64,000 nt of DNA from JAGKXB01 sp964498835 (GCA_964498835.1 CAZCIX010000005.1:4434-68433), one strand, 5' to 3'; shown: positions 34,823 through 43,114, numbered from the stretch's first letter. The notes: a model not told the origin generated them from the sequence alone. A program made the numbers and translations.

Positions 34823-36486
34823 TCGCGCCAGATGCATGGTCGCCTGCCGATAGATTGACATTGGAACCGAACGCATTGCGCGCGGCCAAGGAACGGCACA
34901 CGAACCTGGTGTTGACCGCAGGACCAGGTGCAGGCAAAACGGAGATGTTGGCGCAACGCGCCGACTTCCTGCTACGCACTGGCGAATGCCGATATCCCAA
35001 GCGCATTCTAGCAATATCGTTCAAGGTGGACGCCAGCTCCAATCTGAAGGATCGCGTAAAACGGCGCTGCGGTGCTGCTTTAGGGCGCCGGTTTGATAGT
35101 CATACCTTCCACGCCTTTGCCAAGCGCATTATTGACCGGTTTCGTCCGGTGCTCACCGGCGCCAACGCCCTCGATCCTGGTTACCAGATCGGGAACAGTC
35201 GTGTCGCGCGTTTGCAAATTGAATTTAAAGATCTCATCCCACTCGCCATCAAGATATTGCGACAGTCCAACAGCGCACGCAATGCCATTCGGCAGACCTA
35301 CACCGATGTGTTTCTCGATGAGTTCCAAGACTGCACGGGCGATCAGTACGAACTGATCAAGGTGGCGTTCAACGGGACTGCTATCCGGATGACGGCGGTG
35401 GGAGACGTCAAGCAAAAAATCATGGGCTGGGCTGGCGCGTTGGAAGGAATTTTTCAACTGTATGCGCATGACTTCGCAGCCGTGCCGCTGAATATGTACC
35501 GCAACTTTCGCTCGCAGCCTAAGCTCTTGCGCATGCAGAACGACATCATTCGTGTCCTGGACCCGGCGTCCGTGATGCCACCGGAGCAGTTGGCCGGTGA
35601 AGAAGGTGAAGTTTTTTGCTGGCGGTTTGCCGATAGCAGACAAGAGGCGGAATATCTGGCTAACCTGATTGCAGGCTGGACAGAAGGCGGCAAGCTCCCC
35701 TACTCTGAGGTAGCGATACTGGTTTCTAAATTGCCAGATCAATATGCCTACGATTTAATGGAGGCACTCACAAACTTGGGCATCCCCTATCGTAACGAAA
35801 CGCAGCTGCAGGATTTATTGTCAGAGCCTGTTGCGCGGCTAATTGTCAATTTCCTCTCCTGCTTGTATGGGCAGCGCGAATCGAAAGCCTGGATACGTTT
35901 GTCAGAACAGTTGCTGCCTTATGAAGATGACGACATGCAGTCCGTCAAGCGCTGCACCTTTCACCGATTCGTAAAGAAGCAGCGCAACGAAGTCGCGGTT
36001 GCACAGTTGCTGGGTGACCCGTACGATGGTTGGTGGGAGCGCGCGACCAAATTTCTCGGCATGGTTGGCTTGGAAACTCTGGTGGCCCTGTCGCCAGACT
36101 ATGAAGCACACGCCCGGCTTAAAGAGGTGATCCTGCAGATAAAGACGAAGATTGAGGAGTTGCTCGAGCTGGAACCGGTGCTACCATCGGCTCTGAAGCG
36201 TTTCTCTGACGATCAGGCGGTGCGTTTGCTGACGATCCACAAGAGCAAGGGCTTGGAATTTGATTCGGTGATCATGCTCGGCATTGAGGAGGAAGCATTC
36301 TTCGGTAAGGCAGCGGACGAACGTTGTGTGTTCTTCGTGGGCGTCTCGCGGGCAAAGCGCCGGCTAGTGCTGACGTACGCAGATCAAAGACCAAAACCGC
36401 AGAACTACAACAAGCGGTGGGATGTCATCCGTAGCCCATATAATGAATTTTTGGGGTATGCCAACCCATTTCTAACCAATATGTAG
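34819..36486 (+). CDS. UvrD/Rep-like superfamily 1 helicase (GajB-like)
   Basis: 555 residues from the ATG at 34819, which overlaps the OLD stop by 4 bp; AGGGAG lies 7 bases before. Helicase motifs: Ia/I LTAGPGAGKTEMLAQ (about 33-47), ILAISFKVDASSNLKDRV, II DVFLDEFQDCTGDQY, III TAVGDVKQKIMGW, V VRLLTIHKSKGLEFDSV and VI FFVGVSRAKRRLVLTY. All core motifs are intact. In Gabija, GajB binds GajA and activates it when DNA ends appear. Tight coupling here predicts a complex of the two products. Confidence 0.9.
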   Translation: MIAPDAWSPADRLTLEPNALRAAKERHTNLVLTAGPGAGKTEMLAQRADFLLRTGECRYPKRILAISFKVDASSNLKDRVKRRCGAALGRRFDSHTFHAFAKRIIDRFRPVLTGANALDPGYQIGNSRVARLQIEFKDLIPLAIKILRQSNSARNAIRQTYTDVFLDEFQDCTGDQYELIKVAFNGTAIRMTAVGDVKQKIMGWAGALEGIFQLYAHDFAAVPLNMYRNFRSQPKLLRMQNDIIRVLDPASVMPPEQLAGEEGEVFCWRFADSRQEAEYLANLIAGWTEGGKLPYSEVAILVSKLPDQYAYDLMEALTNLGIPYRNETQLQDLLSEPVARLIVNFLSCLYGQRESKAWIRLSEQLLPYEDDDMQSVKRCTFHRFVKKQRNEVAVAQLLGDPYDGWWERATKFLGMVGLETLVALSPDYEAHARLKEVILQIKTKIEELLELEPVLPSALKRFSDDQAVRLLTIHKSKGLEFDSVIMLGIEEEAFFGKAADERCVFFVGVSRAKRRLVLTYADQRPKPQNYNKRWDVIRSPYNEFLGYANPFLTNM

Positions 36487-36539
36487 CTTACCAAAATTTT
36501 CAGAGAATTCGCCAGCGAGGCGGAAATAAAGGATTAGCT

Positions 36540-37448
36540 TTGACACTTGTTATTGTAGGGCACGACATTCACAAAACTAATGAGAGATCAGGATACTTCG
36601 GAGAATCACGCGGCCTATTTGTTGTCGCTGATAGCACGATCACATCGGGCTTTCAGACGCTGCTAAGCGGTTTTAAGAAAATCTACAGCGTACCAATAAA
36701 AGTCTTCCAGCCGTATTTTTTGGGCACCCATTTCCACAGCTATCAAACTGTGTGGCACGAAACGCAGTGTTTCATCGCATTTGCAGGCAGCACATTAACC
36801 GCGCAACACGTGCTTAATTCAATCAGCAACCACCTAAACAAACTACGTATTGGACACGACCGGGAACGCGGAGGATATCTCGTCCTGATGGGCTGTGAAC
36901 CCAACTCTTTGACGCACCAGCTTGGGATAGATGAATGGGACGAGTCTATGTTCACAGACTCAGATATGCAAGGGCTGCTTAGTGGTGACATTGTCAGCAG
37001 TACGGCATTACACGCCATTGAGCTGGCCTTAGCCGGGGCGAAAAAACATAAACTCGATGAAGAAGGCTTCAAGATGTTGTTGACGCAATATGTCCTCGGG
37101 ACCTATTGCGAGGTCCAAAAGCGACATCGCATCTTCACTTTCATACCAAAACTTCAAAAGGATGCCCTTGGAGTCATCGAAGGAATTGCCATAGACCATC
37201 GTGAAATCATGCCAGGTGAGATTTGCGTGCTCGGTATGACGACATTCACTTCGCGAGCAAAAGCAAAATATTCTGAGGCTCTCACGCTTGGAAGCGATGT
37301 CAAGGCTGCGATGTTTGAATTTATGGAAACCGCAATCGCTGAGGTTCAAGCGTCCGGCAAACTCGATATTGACCATCCTTGTGTCCTGAAAGGTTTCCAA
37401 TGCGGCACACTGACTAAACTGTATTGTTCGACCAGCACTTCGCAGTAG
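36540..37448 (+). CDS. Proteasome-beta/HslV-like Ntn-hydrolase candidate in the OLD-helicase operon
   Basis: 302 residues. The TTG start is supported by AAAGGA 6 bases upstream and makes Thr the second residue (MTLVIVGHD). The N-terminal third lines up by eye with HslV/proteasome beta: T2 as possible N-terminal nucleophile after Met removal, LFVVADSTITSG (D31) for the conserved GDG/Asp17 segment, GFKKIYSV (K47) for KKVRRL/Lys33, and CFIAFAGSTLTAQHVLNSI for the VIAGFAGSTADA segment. The C-terminal half (LDEEGFKMLLTQYVLGTYCE) is unrecognised. It lies 53 bp after the helicase gene on the same strand, so it is probably part of the same operon. A peptidase or amidase role in the defence system is inferred; loss of activity is possible. 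Confidence 0.65.
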   Translation: MTLVIVGHDIHKTNERSGYFGESRGLFVVADSTITSGFQTLLSGFKKIYSVPIKVFQPYFLGTHFHSYQTVWHETQCFIAFAGSTLTAQHVLNSISNHLNKLRIGHDRERGGYLVLMGCEPNSLTHQLGIDEWDESMFTDSDMQGLLSGDIVSSTALHAIELALAGAKKHKLDEEGFKMLLTQYVLGTYCEVQKRHRIFTFIPKLQKDALGVIEGIAIDHREIMPGEICVLGMTTFTSRAKAKYSEALTLGSDVKAAMFEFMETAIAEVQASGKLDIDHPCVLKGFQCGTLTKLYCSTSTSQ

Positions 37449-37584
37449 ATTGCTTAGAGGACTGGTAACGACTGCGCGCCTGCGATGATGTGTGGAGTCA
37501 TCTCGTTTTGACGAGGCAATATTTATATAAGGTAATGATTAAAACGGAGCCTGAAGAAATACAGCTTATTGTAGTAAATTGAAA

Positions 37585-37860
37585 TTACTCAACTTTTTGA
37601 TATCCACGCGCCTGCCGTTGCTTGGCAATCTTTAAAAGTAATGCTATGCCAGCTTCATGATTTTCAACTGGTCGTGTCAAACGACCGCCTCGCTGATTAA
37701 AACGACCTCCCCAAGCTTGGGCAATTATCCATTGCCCAAACAAATCTTGCATCAATATAGCGGTATAGACTCTGTTATGAGATTGAAACTGCATGCGAAT
37801 CGACGAACCAGTCGGCGTGATTGGCAATGGCTGCGTCACACTGTCATATGGATCAATCAT
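37585..37860 (-). CDS. WGR-domain-like protein
   Basis: 91 residues, mostly one WGR-like domain: RVYTAILMQDLFGQWIIAQA, WGGRFNQRGGRLTRPV and AGIALLLKIAKQRQARGYQ. WGR domains occur in PARPs and in small bacterial proteins of mobile elements, and may bind DNA or nicked ends. The start overlaps the resolvase stop by 4 bp, so the two are cotranscribed. The gene is convergent with the Ntn-hydrolase-like gene. Confidence 0.75.
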   Translation of the reverse strand: MIDPYDSVTQPLPITPTGSSIRMQFQSHNRVYTAILMQDLFGQWIIAQAWGGRFNQRGGRLTRPVENHEAGIALLLKIAKQRQARGYQKVE

Positions 37861-38462
37861 GCTTTTTCATTGCGCTTAGGCTGCACAGCACCAACATGCT
37901 TGTAAATCGTAGCCCGACCTACCCCATACCGTTTAGCCACATCAGTAACCCGCACATCCGGGTCTTTAAGCACCGCCCGAATTTCCCGAATCTGCCTATC
38001 ATCCAGCTTAGGCTTTCTACCACCCTTGCGACCACGGGCACGGGCGGCGGCCAAACCGGCATGAGTACGCTCCCGGATCAAATTGCGCTCGAATTCCGCC
38101 AAAGATGCAAAGACATGGAAAATCAGTTTGCCAGCGGCGCTGCTGGTATCAATTTTTTCGCTGATGGATTCAAAAGCAACGCCACGCGCTTCCACTTCCC
38201 CAACAATGCGTACCAAATCAGGTAATGAGCGCCCTAACCTGTCCAACCGCCATACCACCAACGAGTCGCCAGAACGCAGTGCTCGCAGGCAATGATCAAG
38301 TTCAATCCGTTCGGTATTTTTGCCGCTAGCTTTTTCTTCGTATATTTCAGCGCAACCAGCTTTCAATAAAGCATCGCGTTGCAAGTCCAAATTTTGGTCA
38401 TCGGTGGAGACACGCGCATAGCCGATTTTTTTATGATTTACAGTCACAATAGATATATACAT
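37857..38462 (-). CDS. Serine recombinase (Tn3-type resolvase)
   Basis: 201 residues. The N-terminal catalytic domain has GYARVSTDDQNLDLQ with the nucleophile Ser, the VVWRLDRLGRSLPDLV and FASLAEFERNLIRERT motifs, and the long helix into the C-terminal HTH (RVTDVAKRYGVGRATIYKHV). Such resolvases separate plasmid multimers or transposon cointegrates. No flanking Tn3 transposase was seen, so a multimer-resolution role or a transposon remnant are both possible. It sits at the edge of the accessory block, with the WGR gene overlapping its end. Confidence 0.9.
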   Translation of the reverse strand: MYISIVTVNHKKIGYARVSTDDQNLDLQRDALLKAGCAEIYEEKASGKNTERIELDHCLRALRSGDSLVVWRLDRLGRSLPDLVRIVGEVEARGVAFESISEKIDTSSAAGKLIFHVFASLAEFERNLIRERTHAGLAAARARGRKGGRKPKLDDRQIREIRAVLKDPDVRVTDVAKRYGVGRATIYKHVGAVQPKRNEKA

Positions 38463-38499
38463 TGTTGGATGAGTTAATAGACAGTTTCCAGCAAAATAT

Positions 38500-38521
38500 A
38501 GCGCCGGTCAAGGCGCTTTTT
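38500..38521 (+). terminator. Hairpin with T-run upstream of the resolvase gene
   Basis: AGCGCC, a 6-base loop, GGCGCT and TTTT in the plus direction. No plus-strand gene ends close by, so it may be left over from a lost gene or protect the resolvase promoter. Confidence 0.45.
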
Positions 38522-38650
38522 GATGGTGTCTTAAAAACGACCGTTTGCTGAACATATGTATGGATTCATCAAAGTAGAGTATTAACTGGATTTTTGCTTA
38601 TGTTGCTCCCATTCTTGAAATTAAGGATAGGATAATTAGAGACATAAATT

Positions 38651-38840
38651 TCATTCATCAAAATCATTCAGGTTGCGCTCGCGCAGCAACTTCTGAACCC
38701 TCTCCACAGCATCGTTGGCCATGTGTACGACGTGGAATTTGTCGATGATGATGTTGTTGCGGATATTGCGGATGACGCAGCTTGGCTTCCTCGACCAGCT
38801 GCACTTTGAAGTCGAGGAGGTTCAGGATGTTGGCGGGCAT
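38651..38840 (-). pseudogene. Remnant of a transposase (ISL3-like)
   Basis: Two out-of-frame pieces on the minus strand. One starts MPANILNLLDFKVQLVEEA (38840 downward). The other reads IIIDKFHVVHMANDAVERV and ends RNLNDFDE at the stop 38651. The KFHVVHMANDAVERV stretch is typical of the DDE region of ISL3-type transposases. Most of the gene is deleted. No terminal inverted repeats were found. The debris borders the truncated gene at 38850. Confidence 0.6.
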
Positions 38841-38849
38841 CGACTATGG

Positions 38850-39128
38850 TCAGTACGCCCGTGCTGACCACGCTGATTTAGCGGTCGGACCAATGGTGAC
38901 TGTCACGCGGCCGTTAGCCTGCTTCATTATCGCGTCTTCTTCTGCCTGCGAGCGAGCAGCCGCTAATTCTGTCGGATCGGCCTCGTTGATGATGGTGATG
39001 GTCACGTCATACTTTCGGCCTTGCGTGCGATAGAAGTCCAGTACTTCAGCTTCTTCAGGAGTCAGCATCGCAAAGATACGGCCGTCCAGTGCTTGCACAC
39101 TGGTCAATGTGGGGATCGAGTTGAGCAT
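38850..39128 (-). CDS. Hypothetical protein, C-terminus probably altered
   Basis: 92 residues from the ATG at 39128, which has AAAGGA in front. Features: LTPEEAEVLDFYRTQGRKYD, VTITIINEADPTELAAARSQ and GRVTVTIGPTAKS. No recognised family. The last residues run into sequence that also carries transposase remnants, so the original C-terminus may have been replaced. Confidence 0.45.
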   Translation of the reverse strand: MLNSIPTLTSVQALDGRIFAMLTPEEAEVLDFYRTQGRKYDVTITIINEADPTELAAARSQAEEDAIMKQANGRVTVTIGPTAKSAWSARAY

Positions 39129-39271
39129 GTGTCGAAATCCTTTCAAAAGTTTGATCACTCTGCGAAGTACATGAGGTGGCACACGGCCATCCACACCAAA
39201 ATCTGGTTTCACACTAGGATGCCGGAAACAGACTCAAATTCAGATACCCGCATTTTATTGAGTTAGACAAT

Positions 39272-39296
39272 ATTATTTGCAAAGAGGGCAAATAAT
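39272..39296. repeat. Inverted repeat, possible weak terminator
   Basis: ATTATTTGC, 7 bases, GCAAATAAT. It lies about 40 bp beyond the stop of the leftward TraK-position gene. It has low GC and no strong T-run, so termination is uncertain. Confidence 0.4.
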
Positions 39297-39316
39297 TTCT
39301 AAATTGAGGCTGCTGA

Positions 39317-39332
39317 TTTCCGACGTTGGAAA
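39317..39332. promoter_or_regulatory. Palindrome copy at the end of the TraK-position gene
   Basis: TTTCCGACGTTGGAAA, touching the stop codon at 39333. There is no downstream gene within 180 bp on this strand, so it is not an obvious promoter operator. Confidence 0.55.
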
Positions 39333-40118
39333 TCAGATTTTGGATGGCATCGAGATAAAATCTTTGCTCGACTCACAGCTACTTATTGCGATAATTTTGC
39401 CTACTGTTCGTAACAGATGGATTTGCTTTTTGGTCAGTGTTCCAATAAACGGTTTACCAGACGCGTAATATACTCGACCTTGGCGTAATTCTACATCGTC
39501 AATAATTTGCGTTCGTTCTTCAGTTTCAAAGCTTCTACGTTCTATTTCGTTGATCGTAGAAGCTGTTTCACCCCGCCTTTTGTCGCTTGATGAAACCACA
39601 GGTGATTGATTGGCTGAACGCGTTCTTTTCTCAGAAGTCGGCTCTAGGTCTTTTGCTATCTCAGGTGGCATATTTTCGATTGGTTGTAATAGCTTCGTAC
39701 TGCCAAGTGCGTTATACAATCGTGTTTGTGCGTTCATGACTTCGATGAAATCCAGAGCGACTTTTGTCCCGTGAACTTGATGTGCTCGCAGTGTTTTTGC
39801 TTCGATTGCTTGGCGCATTTTGGTGACTTTTTTCGCGTGCAACTGCGCTTCCTTGGTCAGCTCGTCCTCCGTTTTTAGCGCATAGTAGTACCGTTCTAAG
39901 GTTTTTGGCGACAACAAGAGCCCTGCCTTGTTAAATATCTTCGATATTTCTTCGAATGACAATCCGCTTTCCCGCGCTGCGATGAGCGGTGCTAGAAGTT
40001 GCTTGACTGCATCACGTTTGATATGTCGATCATCACTCTTTTCCGTGTAGATTTCTGCGAGCAGCATTTGCCGTGCTCGCTCGATTTTCTCTTTTGATAT
40101 ACGTTCAAGCGATCCCAT
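39333..40118 (-). CDS. Putative relaxosome accessory protein at the TraK position
   Basis: 261 residues, no family recognised with certainty. The N-terminal half is helical and basic (ERISKEKIERARQMLLAEIY, LAPLIAARESGLSFEEISKI, FNKAGLLLSPKTLERYYYAL), with the look of a helix-turn-helix unit. The centre is polar and low-complexity. The C-terminus has VYYASGKPFIGTLTKKQIHL. AAAGG precedes the ATG. It is divergent from traJ-traI with the oriT between, exactly where RP4 has traK, whose product binds oriT. TraK of RP4 is about half this length, so orthology is uncertain. Confidence 0.55.
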   Translation of the reverse strand: MGSLERISKEKIERARQMLLAEIYTEKSDDRHIKRDAVKQLLAPLIAARESGLSFEEISKIFNKAGLLLSPKTLERYYYALKTEDELTKEAQLHAKKVTKMRQAIEAKTLRAHQVHGTKVALDFIEVMNAQTRLYNALGSTKLLQPIENMPPEIAKDLEPTSEKRTRSANQSPVVSSSDKRRGETASTINEIERRSFETEERTQIIDDVELRQGRVYYASGKPFIGTLTKKQIHLLRTVGKIIAISSCESSKDFISMPSKI

Positions 40119-40430
40119 ATCTGGCCTTTCTTACTTAGTGAATTCGCCTTGCATTAGCGCAGCATCATGTGTGTTTGGGTCATTTTTGGATTGTGTAATA
40201 TGATTTTATCAGTAATTTATTTATTGTACTACTTGTTATTCTTCTAGTTTCGAAGTAGTTTTCTTTTCGCCGTTGTCTTCGATGTGTTTTCTTCAAATAA
40301 CTCGTGAATGGCTAAGTTGCTATTTAATTTAGAAAGTAAGCAATTTGTAAACGAATCAATGGAAACTTCTTTGAGTCAAAATCATCAAAAATAAATCAAA
40401 ATTTTATTCATTAAAACTCTATATATTTAC

Positions 40431-40476
40431 AGGGCAGGATGCCAGATGTCATGACAAAACAAGTTTTGCCATGACA
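40431..40476 (-). other. Candidate origin of transfer (oriT), RP4/IncP-like nic
   Basis: On the minus strand ATCCTGCCCT (40440-40431) matches the IncP nic core ATCCTG/C, putting the nick between 40435 and 40434. Next to it is a near-perfect inverted repeat, arms TGTCATGACAAAAC (40447-40460) and GTTTTGCCATGACA (40463-40476), in the place of the TraJ-binding repeat of RP4. It is flanked by traK-position and traJ-traI genes. Upstream, 40119-40430 is AT-rich without genes, likely bendable DNA. Confidence 0.75.
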
Positions 40477-40618
40477 CCATCTCATCGTACTTAGTCACCT
40501 GCGGTGCCCTTCGCAAGATGAGATTTCTGGATGAACTCAGGCTCCGCCCGAGACCCGTACTTCAAAGCTATTTTCTTAAACACGAATGGTTTGGGGACCA
40601 TGTGTAGCGTGTCCTTGA

Positions 40619-40636
40619 ATTTCCAACGTTGGAAAT
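40619..40636. promoter_or_regulatory. Palindromic operator at the traJ promoter
   Basis: ATTTCCAACGTTGGAAAT, a perfect 18-bp palindrome ending 1 bp before the -35 box of the relaxosome promoter, as expected for a repressor site. Confidence 0.75.
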
Positions 40637-40637
40637 G

Positions 40638-40666
40638 TTGGCATTGATTCCTGAATGTTTTATAAT
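40638..40666 (+). promoter_or_regulatory. Sigma70 promoter of traJ-traI
   Basis: TTGGCA (40638-40643), 17-bp spacer, TATAAT (40661-40666). Transcription should start near 40673, only a few bases before the ATG at 40676, so the message may be nearly leaderless. Confidence 0.65.
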
Positions 40667-40675
40667 AAAATTATT

Positions 40676-40996
40676 ATGTCATTTTTAAAGTCAAGCAACC
40701 CTAAGAGCACCAACGTGCAAATCAGGTTGACTCCTACGGAAAAAACTGAGATCGAAAATCGCGCCTTTGACGCAGGCGAGACAGTTTCAAGCTATATGCT
40801 TAAGGCGAGCTTGAGCAAACCGATCTTTAGTCATGTGGAGCGCCATGAGATCAACGAATTGCGTCTCTTCATCATGAATCTCAAGGAAATCTACTTAGCT
40901 GGCACGCCAGCCCAGGACGACCGACTGACGCCACTCTTGGATGCCGCTGTCGCCGCACTTAATACCAGAATTGGAAAGCCACGCCGTGATCGTTAA
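40676..40996 (+). CDS. traJ: TraJ/MobC-like relaxosome accessory protein
   Basis: 106 residues from the ATG at 40676; an upstream ATG at 40655 would precede the promoter's -10 box. The N-terminal segment VQIRLTPTEKTEIENRAFDA followed by VSSYMLKASL is the ribbon-helix-helix type motif of TraJ/MobC proteins that bind the oriT repeat and recruit the relaxase. The C-terminal half (RLTPLLDAAVAALNTRI) is helical. The gene overlaps the relaxase start by 11 bp. The oriT is about 200 bp upstream. Confidence 0.8.
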   Translation: MSFLKSSNPKSTNVQIRLTPTEKTEIENRAFDAGETVSSYMLKASLSKPIFSHVERHEINELRLFIMNLKEIYLAGTPAQDDRLTPLLDAAVAALNTRIGKPRRDR

Positions 40997-43106
40997 AGTG
41001 CCACTGCAATTGCGCAAGGATGGTCGATCGTCAATCACTGATTTAAAAGCTTATATCACTCATGGTATCGAGCAGTCCGGGGACAGCACGGATAAGGGGA
41101 GCTGGGACAGACTGACTCAATATATTACCAAGGAAAGCGTACTCAACGCACTCGGTACCGAGGTTGAGAAAACTATCGGGGTTGAGATTGGTAACGTGGC
41201 AAGTCTGGATACCACAGCTGAGGAAATGCGTATCGTAGCTTCCTATAACAAGCGCGTGGACAATCCGACCTTGCACTACATTCTTTCGTGGCCAGAGCGC
41301 GAGGTCCCGAAGCTAAAAGAGATTTTCGAGGCAGCGCGAGCGTCGCTCAAGTCGCTGGGAATGGCCGATCACCAGTACATCATTGCGATTCATGGCAATA
41401 CAGATAACATTCACGCCCATATTGCGGTCAACCGGGTTCACCCACGAACTTATAAAGCCGCACGCATCGAGTGGTTGCATAAGACGCTACATCGTGCAGC
41501 ACGTGAAATCGAGATCGAACATGGTTGGTCTCACGACAATGGGCTTTTCAAGGTTGTCGAGATCAACGGCAAGAAGTATGTTGTCCCAAATACCGAATAT
41601 GTCGATCCTGACCTTGAGAATGTGAAGGGAGGCGCCGCAGAGTTCGAGACCTGGCATGGCAAGCAATCACTAGAAACGTGGTGTCGCGGCCAGCCTGCGG
41701 AGGAGCTGCGCAAGTTGATTGGGATACAGGCCACCAACGATTGGCAGCAGGTCCACCAAGTGCTTGCCAAATTCGGATTGGAACTGCGCGACAGTGGCGG
41801 TGGTGGAATGCGAGTCCATGTGCTGACCGATGACGCAGCCGGTAGCGCCGATAAGCCGCTTAGTGTCAGTGCATCCAAAGCATTCCGTTTCAAGCGGGCA
41901 GAACTTGAAGAACGCTTCGGGGCATTCAAGCCAGCCGAAAAGAGCGTCTCTCAAAGCCAGCAGCAAGTCCAATCCTACAAGCGAGATCCACATAAGCGAT
42001 TGGAGCGCAAGCTGGAGCGCCGTGCGCTGCGCGACGCCCTGTACAAGCGATTTCTTGACGAACAAAAGATTGCCCGCGAGCAGCGCGACTTGGCAACCAT
42101 CGCAATCAAGGAAACTTTCGTCTCATCGGACGCTTCGCGCCGCGCTGCATTGCAGAACGCGTACCGACTACAGCGTGCAGCCATCAAGGCGGACACATCG
42201 CTGGCCGGCGCCGCGAAGCAGCAGGCGTACATGCTGGTCAAACTGACTATGATGCAGGCACGGACTCAGCTCGAAGACCAGATCAAGCGCGAGCGGGCCG
42301 AGCGCCGCAGCCTGTTACCTGCCCTGCTGGCCTGGCGTGAATGGGTGGAAACACAGGCGCTGACCGGCGATGAGGCTGCAATCAGCGCCTTGCGCGGTAT
42401 GGTTTATCAGGAAGGACGGAACCGTAAGAAAACTGCGGCCGGAGCAGCGGAGGAAGTTAAAGAAGATGCCATCTTCCCTACGAACCCAGCGATCACAGAT
42501 CCGTTCGTGCGCAAGGTGCAGAATCTGGTCTGGAAAGTACATCGGAATGGCAACGTCGCGTACAACTTCAAGACTGGCGAGAGCGGCTTTGTTGATGCAG
42601 GCGAACGCTTGTTGTTCGATCGCGCAGTGGTTTCGGACGAAGCCCTCGCTCTCACGCTCCAATATGCCTATGACAAGTGGGGGGGCGCATTGAACATTAA
42701 GGGTGGCGATGTTAACTTCAAAATCCGCGCTGCCAAGCTCGCTGCTGAACTGGGGATTACGTTGTCTGACCCAAGCACGAAGAATATCCAGCGCGCACAT
42801 ATAAGTCGCCGTAGCTCGGTTGCGACTGCGCCAACGGTAGACAATGATAAAGCGCTTAACCAGCAGTTACGTGAGCAATTCCCTGGTGCTGCGATTGAGC
42901 ATGCAGTTACAAGAAGCAGCAAATACGTTGGCAAGATCATTGCAGAAAACCAAAAATATATTGTGCAGGTAACCGCATTGGGTAAATACATTCTTCACGA
43001 ACGCCAAGTCCTTGGTACGAATTTGCTCAACGTCGGCGATCACGTTACTATCGCTTACAAGTCTGGTTTTACCACCCTAAAAGTAACTAAAGGGAGAATA
43101 CGTTGA
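40986..43106 (+). CDS. traI: MOBP-type relaxase TraI with C-terminal KfrB-like domain
   Basis: 706 residues from the GTG at 40986 (GGAAAG upstream; MIVKVPLQLRKDG resembles IncP TraI). Motif I has Y23 (KAYITHG), motif II HYILSWPEREVP (about 97-108), and motif III H136/D140/H143/H145 (HGNTDNIHAHIAVNRVHP). It nicks at oriT and stays covalently bound through the Tyr. A long charged helical part (330-460) follows, then an LPD7-like region (ITDPFVRKVQNLVWKVHRNG, AYDKWGGALNIKGGDVNFK), then the C-terminal KfrB-like module (SKYVGKIIAENQKYIVQ, GDHVTIAYKSGFTTL). Confidence 0.92.
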   Translation: MIVKVPLQLRKDGRSSITDLKAYITHGIEQSGDSTDKGSWDRLTQYITKESVLNALGTEVEKTIGVEIGNVASLDTTAEEMRIVASYNKRVDNPTLHYILSWPEREVPKLKEIFEAARASLKSLGMADHQYIIAIHGNTDNIHAHIAVNRVHPRTYKAARIEWLHKTLHRAAREIEIEHGWSHDNGLFKVVEINGKKYVVPNTEYVDPDLENVKGGAAEFETWHGKQSLETWCRGQPAEELRKLIGIQATNDWQQVHQVLAKFGLELRDSGGGGMRVHVLTDDAAGSADKPLSVSASKAFRFKRAELEERFGAFKPAEKSVSQSQQQVQSYKRDPHKRLERKLERRALRDALYKRFLDEQKIAREQRDLATIAIKETFVSSDASRRAALQNAYRLQRAAIKADTSLAGAAKQQAYMLVKLTMMQARTQLEDQIKRERAERRSLLPALLAWREWVETQALTGDEAAISALRGMVYQEGRNRKKTAAGAAEEVKEDAIFPTNPAITDPFVRKVQNLVWKVHRNGNVAYNFKTGESGFVDAGERLLFDRAVVSDEALALTLQYAYDKWGGALNIKGGDVNFKIRAAKLAAELGITLSDPSTKNIQRAHISRRSSVATAPTVDNDKALNQQLREQFPGAAIEHAVTRSSKYVGKIIAENQKYIVQVTALGKYILHERQVLGTNLLNVGDHVTIAYKSGFTTLKVTKGRIR

Positions 43107-43114
43107 TTAAAATA

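Noticed and set aside
35080..35742. 220-codon minus-strand frame within the helicase gene
   Set aside because: It is antisense to conserved helicase motifs (DEFQD and neighbours), so it is a shadow.
40655..40675. Upstream ATG for the traJ-like gene
   Set aside because: It lies before and across the TATAAT box of the likely promoter, so it would not be in the transcript.
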